From positions 1 through 33,784 of the forward strand of contig NZ_JAJAUZ010000074.1 of assembly GCF_020532645.1 (NCBI RefSeq): 33,784 nt of DNA, in the 5' to 3' direction. Below the pieces are notes generated by a model. That model was not told where the DNA came from. It ran no database searches and saw only the letters and a program-made list of their open reading frames with translations. Position 1 is the first letter of the stretch. Each line of letters starts with the position of its first letter. Position numbers and translations under genes: made by a program. This DNA comes from Streptomyces bambusae (GTDB taxonomy: Bacteria > Actinomycetota > Actinomycetes > Streptomycetales > Streptomycetaceae). This document shows, piece after piece, positions 23,628 through 31,067 of the stretch.

Positions 23628-24443
23628 TCAGTGTCCGTCGCGGTCCCGGTCGGGCCGTTCATCCGATTCTGCCACTCGCGCCAGTTCGTGGCTCAGCTCC
23701 TCCAGCTCGGATCCACCGGCCATCTGGCGGGTCAGCTCGTCCAGGGTGATCGAGTCGCGGGTGTGGCTGCCCGCCATCGCACCGCGTTTCAGCAGGACGA
23801 AGCGGTCGCCGACCAGGTGGGCGTGGTGCGGGTTGTGGGTGATGAGGACCACCCCGAGGCCTGCGTCACGCGCGGCGGCCACGTACTTCAGGACGACCCC
23901 GGACTGCTTGACGCCGAGGGCCGCGGTGGGCTCGTCGAGGACCAGCACCCTGGCGCCGAAGTACACGGCCCGGGCGATGGCCACGCACTGCCGCTCGCCG
24001 CCGGAGAGGGTGCCGATGGGCTGGTCCACGTCGCGCAGGTCGATGCCCATGCGCAGCAGCTCGCTGCGGGTGGTGTCGCGCATCCGGGCCACGTCGAGGC
24101 GGCGGAACGGGCCGCGGCCGAGGGTGGGCTCGGAGCCGAGGAAGAAGTTCCGCCACACCGGCATCAGCGGGACCACGGCGAGGTCCTGGTAGACGGTGGC
24201 GATGCCGCGGTCGAGGGCGGCCCGGGGGTTGGCGAGCTCGGTCTCCTCCCCCTCGATGCGGAAGGTGCCGGCGTCGTGCCGGTGCAGCCCCGCGATGATC
24301 TTGATCAGGGTGGACTTGCCGGCGCCGTTGTCGCCGAGCACGCAGGTGATCTCGCCCGCGGAGACCTCCAGCGAGACCCCTTCGAGGGCCTTGATGTGGC
24401 CGTAGTGCTTGCTGACGCCGTCCAGCTCGATCAGGGCGGTCAT
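23628..24443 (-). CDS. Sugar ABC transporter ATPase, single-domain
   Basis: A 271-residue ATPase of the ribose/xylose (carbohydrate uptake CUT2) class. Walker A is LGDNGAGKST, the signature is LSGGERQCVAIARAV and Walker B is VLVLDEPTAAL. CUT2 ATPases are usually two fused domains of about 500 residues; here there is one, as in some FrcA-type systems. Its ATG overlaps the permease stop (ATGA, 24440-24443). It is followed after 16 bp by the ROK kinase. Confidence 0.93.
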   Translation of the reverse strand: MTALIELDGVSKHYGHIKALEGVSLEVSAGEITCVLGDNGAGKSTLIKIIAGLHRHDAGTFRIEGEETELANPRAALDRGIATVYQDLAVVPLMPVWRNFFLGSEPTLGRGPFRRLDVARMRDTTRSELLRMGIDLRDVDQPIGTLSGGERQCVAIARAVYFGARVLVLDEPTAALGVKQSGVVLKYVAAARDAGLGVVLITHNPHHAHLVGDRFVLLKRGAMAGSHTRDSITLDELTRQMAGGSELEELSHELARVAESDERPDRDRDGH

Positions 24444-25480
24444 GCGGTCGCCTCCGCGCGCTTGCGCACCCAGGCGTTGAGCAGGGTGGCCAGAAGGAGC
24501 ATGGCTCCGAGGAAGAACTTGAACCAGTCCGGGTTCCACTGGGCGTAGACGATGCCGTTGCTCGTCATGCCGAAGATGAACGCGCCGACCGCCGAGCCGA
24601 TGGCGGAGCCGTAGCCGCCGGTCATCAGGCAGCCGCCGATGACGGCCGCGATGATGTAGAGGAACTCGTTGCCGACGCCCTCGCCCGACTGGACCACGTC
24701 GTACGAGAACAGGATGTGCTGGCCGGAGATCCAGGCGCACAGGGCCACGCCCGCGTAGAGGCCGATGCGGGTCTTGACCACGGGCACGCCGACCGCGCGG
24801 GCGGCGTCCGCGCCGCCGCCGACCGCGAAGATCCAGTTGCCGGCGCGGGTGCGCAGCAGGATCCAGGTGGCGAGGGCGACCAGGGCCAGCCACCACAGGA
24901 TGGTGACCTTGAGGGTGACCGAGCCGACGGTCCACTGGGAGGCGAACAGGGCCCGGGCCGAGGGGAAGCCCTCCATGTCGCCGATGGCCTTGGTGGAGAC
25001 GGTGCCGCTGATCAGCTTGGTGAAGCCGAGGTTCAGGCCGGTCAGCATGAGGAAGGTGCCGAGGGTGATGATGAAGCTCGGCAGCTTCGTCCGGGTCAGC
25101 ATGAAGCCGTTGAAGAGGCCGAAGGCGAGGGTGGCCAGCAGGGACACGCCCACGCCCACCCAGACGTTCGCGGTCATCTGGTAGCTGAACATCGAGGAGA
25201 TCAGCGCCGAGCTGGTGACCATGACGCCGGCCGACAGGTCGAACTCGCCGCCGATCATCAGCAGCGCCACCGGCACCGCCATGATCCCGATGGTGGAGGC
25301 CGAGTAGAGGACCGTGCTGAGGCTGCTCGCGCGCAGGAAGCTGTCCGCGGCGAACGAGAAGAACACGAACACGGCCGCGGCCCCGACCACCGCGCCCAGC
25401 TCGGGCCGGGTCAGCAGCCGCTTGAGGCTGGAGACGGGCAGCAGCCGCTCGTCGCGGGCCGCGGGTGCGCCGGCGGTCAT
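24440..25480 (-). CDS. Sugar ABC transporter permease, RbsC/XylH-like
   Basis: A 346-residue integral membrane permease with about nine or ten hydrophobic segments. The family landmarks are IMAVPVALLMIGGEFDLSAG, LPSFIITLGTF, GGGADAARAVGVPV and the C-terminal IAAVIGGCLMTGGYGSAIGS region. ATG 25480 overlaps the binding-protein stop by four bases. With the neighbouring ATPase and binding protein it completes a CUT2 importer for a monosaccharide or polyol. Confidence 0.93.
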   Translation of the reverse strand: MTAGAPAARDERLLPVSSLKRLLTRPELGAVVGAAAVFVFFSFAADSFLRASSLSTVLYSASTIGIMAVPVALLMIGGEFDLSAGVMVTSSALISSMFSYQMTANVWVGVGVSLLATLAFGLFNGFMLTRTKLPSFIITLGTFLMLTGLNLGFTKLISGTVSTKAIGDMEGFPSARALFASQWTVGSVTLKVTILWWLALVALATWILLRTRAGNWIFAVGGGADAARAVGVPVVKTRIGLYAGVALCAWISGQHILFSYDVVQSGEGVGNEFLYIIAAVIGGCLMTGGYGSAIGSAVGAFIFGMTSNGIVYAQWNPDWFKFFLGAMLLLATLLNAWVRKRAEATA

Positions 25481-26493
25481 CGGGTGCCCCGCCTGATGTA
25501 CGCCTCCAGGGCCGCGGCCTGGTCGGCGGTGACGATCTGGGGGCCGGTGAGGACCGGGCCGCCGCCGCCGAGCACGTCGGCGTTGTAGCGGTAGAGCCAC
25601 AGCAGGTCGACGGCCTCGTAGCCCTGGAGGTAGGGCTGCTGGTCGACGGCGAAGCCGAGGGCGCCGGACTCGAGGTCGCGGGCGACGGACTCGTTGAGGT
25701 CGAAGGTGTCGATCTCCGCCTTGCTGCCGGCCGCTTCCCTGGCCTTCACGGCGGTCGGCGCGAAGGGGGCGCCGAGGGTGACGACGGCGTCGATCGCGGG
25801 GTCGGCCTGGAGCTTCGCCTGCATGGCCGCCTGCACGGAGGGCATGTTGGTGCCTTCGACGTACAGGTTCTCCAGGGTGCCGCGGAAGGTCTTCTTCGCG
25901 CCGGCGCAGCGCTGCTCGTGGCCCACGTTGCCCTGCTCGTGCAGGACGCAGACGGCCTTCTTCTTCCCGCGCCGGGTCAGTTCGGCTCCGACGGCCTCGC
26001 CGGCGATGACCTCGTCCTGGCCGATGTGGGTGAGGGCGCCGTACGCCTTGGACTGGGCGGATCCCGAGTTCACGGTGATCACGGGGATGCCGGCCTTCAC
26101 GGCCTTGCCGATGACGTCCTTGAGGGCCTCGGGCTTGGCGAGGCTGACGATGAGGCCGTCGACCTTCTGGTCGATCGCGTTCTGCACGAACTGGGCCTGC
26201 TGCTGCGCCTGGTCGTCGTGCGAGTAGACGAAGTTGATGTTGTCCTTGGCGGCGGCTTCCTTGGCGCCCTTCTGGACGATGTCCCAGAAGGTGTCGCCGT
26301 CGCCCGCGTGGGTGACCATGGCGAAGGTCCAGCGGGGGGTGGAGACGGCCGGGCGGCCCTGCTCGGCCGCCGCGCGGGCCCGCTCCTCGGCGCGCTTGCC
26401 GCCCGTACTGCTGCATCCCGCGAGGGAGGCTCCCAGCACCGCCGCGAGCAGCACGCCCACGGTGCGTACCGCCCCTGTCCGAACCCTAGCCAC
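25477..26493 (-). CDS. Sugar-binding lipoprotein of the ABC transporter
   Basis: A 338-residue periplasmic-binding-protein-like lipoprotein (peripl_BP_4/LacI-type fold). The signal peptide ends in the lipobox SLAGC. The mature part shows the usual alternating strands FAMVTHAGDGDTFW, DGLIVSLAKPEALKD, GIPVITVNSGS and DAVVTLGAPFAPTAV. The start is GTG 26493 with GAAGGG upstream. It is the first gene of the run and is divergent from the Gfo/Idh/MocA dehydrogenase. The ligand is probably a sugar or inositol-like polyol, from context. Confidence 0.92.
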   Translation of the reverse strand: MARVRTGAVRTVGVLLAAVLGASLAGCSSTGGKRAEERARAAAEQGRPAVSTPRWTFAMVTHAGDGDTFWDIVQKGAKEAAAKDNINFVYSHDDQAQQQAQFVQNAIDQKVDGLIVSLAKPEALKDVIGKAVKAGIPVITVNSGSAQSKAYGALTHIGQDEVIAGEAVGAELTRRGKKKAVCVLHEQGNVGHEQRCAGAKKTFRGTLENLYVEGTNMPSVQAAMQAKLQADPAIDAVVTLGAPFAPTAVKAREAAGSKAEIDTFDLNESVARDLESGALGFAVDQQPYLQGYEAVDLLWLYRYNADVLGGGGPVLTGPQIVTADQAAALEAYIRRGTR

Positions 26494-26525
26494 GTCGCCG
26501 CGCCCTTCTCATGCATCGAGTAAAT

Positions 26526-26641
26526 ACGGTCATACCGTTTCCGGCCGCCCAAGTATCCGCCACCTGGTCGGTAATGCCGAACCCGGCTGTTTTGCGCCAA
26601 ACGGCGAAATGATTGACAGGTGCCCGCCGTGGGGCCAGGTT
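26526..26641. promoter_or_regulatory. Divergent promoter region with two inverted repeats
   Basis: In the 154-bp gap between the transporter operon and the dehydrogenase, ACGGT-CAT-ACCGT (26526-26538) is a perfect short inverted repeat on the transporter side. CGCC-AAAC-GGCG (26595-26606) with flanking TTTG and AAAT forms a second. On the plus strand TTGACA (26613-26618) is a consensus -35; 17 bases later CAGGTT (26636-26641) could be the -10, which places the transcript start at or next to the dehydrogenase ATG (26648). No strong Shine-Dalgarno precedes that ATG, so the mRNA may be leaderless. Confidence 0.5.
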
Positions 26642-26647
26642 GAATCC

Positions 26648-27664
26648 ATGCGTATCGGGCTCATCGGGACGGGCCGGATCGGTTCGTTCCACGCGGCGGC
26701 GCTCAGCCGGCATCCCGAGGCCGGCTCGCTGCTGCTGGCCGATGCCGTGCCGGCGCGGGCGGCCGCACTGGCCGACCGGCTGGGGGCCACGGCCGCGCCC
26801 ACCGTCGACGCCGTCTTCACCTGGGGCGTGGACGCGGTGGTGATCGCCTGTGCGACCGCCGGTCACGCCGAGTACATCACCCGGGCGGCCCGCGCCGGGC
26901 TGCCCGTGTTCTGCGAGAAGCCCGTCGCGCCGGACCTGGCGGGGACACTGGCCGCGCTGGCCGAGGTGGCGGGCGTGGGCGGCACGCTCCAGCTGGGGTT
27001 CATGCGGCGCTTCGACCCGGGCTACCGGACGGCCCGGGAGCTGGTCCGCTCCGGTGCGCTGGGCCGGCTGCACACCGTACGGACGATGACCGCGGATCCG
27101 GCGCCGCCGCCCGCGGGGTACCTGGAGAGCTCCGGCGGGCTGTTCCGGGACTGCCTGGTGCACGACTTCGACATGGTCCGCTGGGTGACCGGCCAGGAGG
27201 TCGTGGAGGTGTTCGCGACCGGGTCGGACGCCGGGCCGGCCGTGTTCCGGCAGGCGGGTGACGTGGACACGGGCGCGGCGGTGCTCCGGCTGGCCGGCGG
27301 AGCGCTGGTGACGAGCACCGGCACCCGGTGCAACGGTGCCGGCTACGACGTGCGGATGGAGCTGGCCGGGGAGCTGGACCAGGTCTCGGCCGGCCTGGAC
27401 GACCGGACCCCGATCGCGTCGACGGAGCCGCTGGGTCCGCCGCCGGCGAGCAAGCCGTGGACCGGCTTCCTGGAGCGCTTCGCCGCCGCCTACGAGGCCG
27501 AGCTGGACGCGTTCGTACGGCTGGTCCGCGGCGAGGGCGACAACCCGTGCGACGGGCGCGAGGGGCTGCACGCCCTGCGGATCGCGGAGGCGTGCGAGCT
27601 GTCCCGGCGGGAGCACCGGCCGGTCCTCCTCACGGAGGTGCCGGCCGGGCCGCCGGGCCGCTGA
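26648..27664 (+). CDS. Gfo/Idh/MocA-family NAD(P)-dependent dehydrogenase
   Basis: A 338-residue sugar/polyol dehydrogenase. The N-terminal Rossmann fold starts RIGLIGTGRIGSFHA, the EKP motif is in VFCEKPVAPD, and the catalytic Asp-His pair lies in DCLVHDFDMVRW, all as in myo-inositol 2-dehydrogenases (IolG). ATG 26648 starts exactly at the nucleotide-binding strand. It is divergent from the sugar importer with a shared 154-bp control region, so it probably oxidises the imported compound or its derivative. It is convergent with the P450 gene, 40 bp away. Confidence 0.92.
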   Translation: MRIGLIGTGRIGSFHAAALSRHPEAGSLLLADAVPARAAALADRLGATAAPTVDAVFTWGVDAVVIACATAGHAEYITRAARAGLPVFCEKPVAPDLAGTLAALAEVAGVGGTLQLGFMRRFDPGYRTARELVRSGALGRLHTVRTMTADPAPPPAGYLESSGGLFRDCLVHDFDMVRWVTGQEVVEVFATGSDAGPAVFRQAGDVDTGAAVLRLAGGALVTSTGTRCNGAGYDVRMELAGELDQVSAGLDDRTPIASTEPLGPPPASKPWTGFLERFAAAYEAELDAFVRLVRGEGDNPCDGREGLHALRIAEACELSRREHRPVLLTEVPAGPPGR

Positions 27665-27704
27665 GCGGCCGGCGGCCCGGTCCGCGGGGTGTCGGGGCAC
27701 CGGG

Positions 27705-28901
27705 CTACCAGCGCACCGGCAGCCGCCTGACGCCGCGGATCAGCGAAGCGGTGATCCACTCGTACGGCTCGCCGGGCACCTCGGCGAGGTCGGGGAAGCG
27801 TTCCAGCAGGCCCCGGATCGCGATCCGGGCCTCCATGCGGGCCAGCGGGGCTCCGATGCAGAAGTGGATGCCGTGGCCGAAGGCCAGGTGGCCCTGGGTG
27901 GCGCGGCGGATGTCGAAGGTGTCGGGGTCGGGGTAGCGCGCGCCGTCGCGGCTGCTGGCGCCGAGGGAGACGAGCACCGGGTCGCCCTTGGCGATGGCGA
28001 CGCCGGCGATCTCCATGTCCTCGCGGGCGAACCGGAACGTGGCGTTCTCGACCGGACCGTCGTAGCGGAGCATCTCCTCCACGGCGCCGTCGAGGAGGCC
28101 GTCGAGGTCGGCGCGGAGCGCGGCGAGCTGCTCGGGGTGGGCGAGCAGGGCGCGCACGCCGTTGGCGATCAGGTTGACGGTGGTCTCGTGGCCGGCCACC
28201 AGCAGCAGGAACGCCATGCCGATGAGCTCTTCGCCGTCGAGCTGGTCGCCGTCCTCGTCCTGGGTGCGGATGAGGGCGCTGAGCAGGTCGTCGCCGCCGG
28301 CGGCCCGCTTGCGCTCGATCAGGCCGGCGAGGTAGACGGCCATGTCCTGGAGGGCCTTGAGCTCGGACTCCTTGCTGGCGGGCGCCAGGATCTCGTTCGA
28401 GAGCACCCGGAACGGTTCGCGGTCGAGGTCCGGTACGCCGAGCAGTTCGCAGATGACGGTCATCGGCAGCGGGAACGCGAGCGCCTCGATGAGGTCGGTC
28501 CGGCGGTCCTCGCGGGCGGCCATGGCGTCGAGCAGGCTGTCGGTGAGCTCCTGGACGCGCGGGCGCAGGGCCTCGATGCGGTGGGCGGTGAACTCGCGGG
28601 CCACCAGCTTGCGCAGCCGGGTGTGGTGCGGCGGGTCCATCTCCAGCATGTTCCGGTTGACCTCGCTGGCGCGGGTCTGCTCGGCATACTGCTCGTGGGT
28701 GCGCCAGTCCTTGTGGAGCGCCGGGTCGGCGAGCGCCGCCCGGGCCTCGTCGTACCCGACGATCAGCCAGACGTCGTTGCCCTCGGTGTCCTTGATGCGG
28801 TGCACAGGACCGGCTTTGCGCATCTGCTCGTAGAACGGGTACGGGTTCTCGTTGAATCCCTCTGCGTACCCGGTGATGTCCATCAGTGGCATGGTGACCA
28901 C
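27705..28901 (-). CDS. Cytochrome P450, CYP107-like
   Basis: A 398-residue soluble P450. The I-helix motif is LLVAGHETTVN, the ExxR is EMLR, and the haem loop is LAFGHGIHFCIGAPLAR with thiolate Cys348. The opening FNENPYPFYEQMRKAGPVHRI and MLEMDPPHHTRLRKLV are typical of the CYP107/CYP105 class of streptomycetes, which hydroxylate varied secondary metabolites or xenobiotics. The start could be GTG 28901 or ATG 28892; the purine-rich GGGGGAAAGG upstream fits either. No ferredoxin or biosynthetic gene adjoins it, so the substrate is unknown. Confidence 0.92.
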   Translation of the reverse strand: MVTMPLMDITGYAEGFNENPYPFYEQMRKAGPVHRIKDTEGNDVWLIVGYDEARAALADPALHKDWRTHEQYAEQTRASEVNRNMLEMDPPHHTRLRKLVAREFTAHRIEALRPRVQELTDSLLDAMAAREDRRTDLIEALAFPLPMTVICELLGVPDLDREPFRVLSNEILAPASKESELKALQDMAVYLAGLIERKRAAGGDDLLSALIRTQDEDGDQLDGEELIGMAFLLLVAGHETTVNLIANGVRALLAHPEQLAALRADLDGLLDGAVEEMLRYDGPVENATFRFAREDMEIAGVAIAKGDPVLVSLGASSRDGARYPDPDTFDIRRATQGHLAFGHGIHFCIGAPLARMEARIAIRGLLERFPDLAEVPGEPYEWITASLIRGVRRLPVRW

Positions 28902-28986
28902 CCTTTCCCCCGTTGTGTGATCCTCTCAGCGTACGAGCGACCCTTACCCCGACGGGTGAATTTCAGACAGGCGTTCAGGCCGGGGC

Positions 28987-29029
28987 GCTCTCGCGGGACG
29001 GCACGGAGCGCCGCACACCCCGCGAGAGC
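28987..29029 (-). terminator. Hairpin after the RibD/DHFR-like gene
   Basis: An 11-bp perfect stem, 28987-28997 with 29019-29029 (core CTCTCGCGGG), encloses a 21-base loop, 16 bp beyond the stop of the reductase gene on the minus strand. The remaining gap up to the P450 start at 28901 holds its promoter region, with no clear boxes. Confidence 0.6.
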
Positions 29030-29045
29030 CGCCGGGGGCCCGGAG

Positions 29046-29669
29046 TTATCCGCCCATGGTGCCGAAGGTGGCGCGGCCGGTCGGACGGAAGGTGTGGATG
29101 GCGATGCCGGAGGCCGTGGTGCGGGAGTCGGTCAGCTCGCAGGCGGTGGGCAGGCCGCCGGACGGGAAGAGGCGGCGCCCCTGGCCGAGAAAGACCGGGT
29201 GGATCAGCAGGTTGAGCTCGTCGACGAGGTCGCGGGCCAGCAGGAACTGGGCGAGCTGCCCGCTGCCGTGGACCTGGACTTCGCCCTCGGTGCGCTCCTT
29301 GATCTTCGTGATCTCGACCGGGAGTTCACCGTCGAGGACGGTGGTGCCGGCCCACTCCGGCTCCTTGAGGGTGCGCGAGGCCACGTACTTCGGGAGCGTG
29401 TTGAAGCGTTCGGCGAGGGCGTGGGCGGGGTTCGCCGGGTCGGTGACGGTGGGCCAGAACGCGGCGAAGGTGTCGAAGGTGCGGCGGCCGAAGAGGAAGG
29501 CGCCGGAGCGCTCGAACACCTCGCCCATGTAGGCGCCCATGTCCTGGTCGGCGAACGGGAACTGCCAGCCGCCGTACGCGAAGCCGCCGCTGGTGTCCTC
29601 GTCGGGACCGCCGGGCGCCTGCATGACGCCGTCGAGGGTGAGGAACGTGGTGAGGGTCAGCTTGCCCAT
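29046..29669 (-). CDS. Dihydrofolate reductase-like (RibD C-terminal) protein
   Basis: A 207-residue protein of the RibD_C/DHFR-like fold, a family of NADPH-binding reductases, many of unknown substrate. The opening LTTFLTLDGVMQAPGGPDED, the FLFGRRTFDTFAAFWP helix and the VQVHGSGQLAQFLL with LNLLIHPVFLGQGRRLF segments are diagnostic. ATG 29669 has CAGGAG about ten bases upstream; reading further upstream translates the hairpin region and is not real. It stands alone between two terminators. It is not the housekeeping DHFR and not a complete RibD. Confidence 0.88.
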   Translation of the reverse strand: MGKLTLTTFLTLDGVMQAPGGPDEDTSGGFAYGGWQFPFADQDMGAYMGEVFERSGAFLFGRRTFDTFAAFWPTVTDPANPAHALAERFNTLPKYVASRTLKEPEWAGTTVLDGELPVEITKIKERTEGEVQVHGSGQLAQFLLARDLVDELNLLIHPVFLGQGRRLFPSGGLPTACELTDSRTTASGIAIHTFRPTGRATFGTMGG

Positions 29670-29775
29670 GGGATCTGCACTCCTGTATCGGCCGGATCGT
29701 CGGTCACTTCCGGTATGCAGACTCCCCCGCGGCGCGGAACTCATCGCTGCGCGGCCGAGAAAGGCGGAAAAAGAT

Positions 29776-29854
29776 GCGGGGCGTGCCGGCGCTGTCTTCC
29801 GGCACGCCCCGCGGGGTCCTCCAGGACGTGCCGGCGCTGTCTTCCGGCACGTCC
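29776..29854 (-). terminator. Twin hairpins with identical loops after allantoicase
   Basis: Two hairpins stand in tandem. The first pairs 29776-29789 with 29799-29812 (14 bp perfect), the second pairs 29824-29834 with 29844-29854 (11 bp perfect). Both have the same nine-base loop CGCTGTCTT and the same inner stem CGTGCCGG/CCGGCACG, but just outside this core the pair changes from C-G to A-T on both sides. They lie downstream of the allantoicase stop and upstream of the reductase start. The remaining gap (29670-29934) shows nothing else. Confidence 0.75.
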
Positions 29855-29934
29855 CGGGGGTCACGGGCGGGTGTCGCACCGCCCGGGTCGGGGTGGCCGC
29901 CCCGGCGGGCGGGGCGGCCGAGATGAGGCCGGCG

Positions 29935-31065
29935 TCAGCCGTTCAGCTCCTGGTGGCGGGCGGTCAGCGCCGCCGTGCCCTGCTCGGTGAGCGACCCGTA
30001 CAGGCGCAGCCGGGAGAACCCGCCGTCCGGGAAGATGTCGATCCGGACGTGGGTGCCGACGGCGGGGGCGTCGAGCACGAACCGGTGGTTGGTGTCGGGC
30101 TGCAGGCGGGTGCGCGGCAGGAACTCCGTCCACTCGCCGTCCTCGCCGGTCTTCACGGAGAGGGAGGCCCAGCCGGCCGAGTTGCCCTTGAGGTACGCGG
30201 TGTCGATCTCGACGGCGCGGATCTCGGACTCGGCGACGAGCTGGTAGCGGATCCAGTCGTTGCCGTTGTCGCGGCGGCGGGCGGTCTCCCAGCCGTCGTC
30301 CATCTTGCGGGAGCGGCCCGGGTTGATGGTGTTGGTCGGCGGCGAGTAGAAGCGGTTGGAGGCGTCCTGCACGGCGCCGCCGTTCTCCAGGGCCACCACG
30401 TCGAAGGAGCCGAGCGCGGCCAGCCACTTCGGGTCGGGCAGCACTTCGCCGTAGACGCGCAGACGGGCGATGCCGCCGTCCGGGTGCTGGTTGACGCGCA
30501 GGTGCGTGAAGCGCTGTTCGGAGGCCACCTCGAAGCCGTTGGCGGCGTGGCCGCCGACCGGGGTGCGCGGGACGAGCACGGTCCACTTCACGTCGTCGCC
30601 GAGGAGTTCCTCGGGCGTCGGGGCGCCCTCGACCGAGGTGCCCTCGACGGAGACGGCCTGCGGCATGTTGCCGCGGAAGTGGGCGGTGTCGACGACGATG
30701 CCGCGGATCACGCCGGGGGCGCCCAGGCGTACGAGCGCCCAGTCGTGGTCCTCGGCGGTGGGCCAGGGCTGCTCGGCGGAGACGCCGCGGCGGCGGCGGG
30801 TCTCCCAGCCGTCCATGACCTTGCCCTTGTGGCCGAAGTCCTCGGGGTCGAAGTGCGCGGCCTCGGAGATCAGCAGGTTCTCGCGCTGGGCGAAGAACTC
30901 GTCGTTGGCGGCGATCACGCCGGCGCCGAGCTGACGGTCGGCGAGGTTCGCGTACTGGGTGAACGGGAACTCGGCCGTGCGGTAGTCGGCGTACGGGTCG
31001 CCGCCTCCGTAGGGGTTCGCGTTGCCGGTGAAGGAAGCCAAGGGATTCGAACGCTGCGCCGTCAC
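29935..31065 (-). CDS. alc: Allantoicase
   Basis: A 376-residue enzyme that hydrolyses allantoate to ureidoglycolate and urea. It consists of two homologous beta-sandwich repeats: repeat 1 at about 40-190 (MDGWETRRRRG, VRLGAPGVIRGIVVDTAHFRGN, FTHLRVNQHPDGGIARLRVYG) and repeat 2 at about 215-370 (MDDGWETARRRD, IRAVEIDTAYLKGN, VRIDIFPDGGFSRLRLYG). GTG 31065 is chosen because it is two bases after the allantoinase stop and starts the conserved protein. It is co-transcribed behind allantoinase, so both allantoin steps are made together. Ureidoglycolate lyase and urease are not in this window. Confidence 0.95.
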   Translation of the reverse strand: MTAQRSNPLASFTGNANPYGGGDPYADYRTAEFPFTQYANLADRQLGAGVIAANDEFFAQRENLLISEAAHFDPEDFGHKGKVMDGWETRRRRGVSAEQPWPTAEDHDWALVRLGAPGVIRGIVVDTAHFRGNMPQAVSVEGTSVEGAPTPEELLGDDVKWTVLVPRTPVGGHAANGFEVASEQRFTHLRVNQHPDGGIARLRVYGEVLPDPKWLAALGSFDVVALENGGAVQDASNRFYSPPTNTINPGRSRKMDDGWETARRRDNGNDWIRYQLVAESEIRAVEIDTAYLKGNSAGWASLSVKTGEDGEWTEFLPRTRLQPDTNHRFVLDAPAVGTHVRIDIFPDGGFSRLRLYGSLTEQGTAALTARHQELNG

Positions 31066-31067
31066 TG

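Noticed and set aside
29670..29879. N-terminal extension of the RibD/DHFR-like protein through the hairpin region
   Set aside because: The extension translates the twin hairpins into repeated RKTAPARP peptides, and a good AGGAG precedes the ATG at 29669 that begins the conserved domain.
27336..29990. 884-codon plus-strand frame across the P450 and reductase genes
   Set aside because: Antisense shadow: both genes on the minus strand have complete family motifs and ribosome sites.
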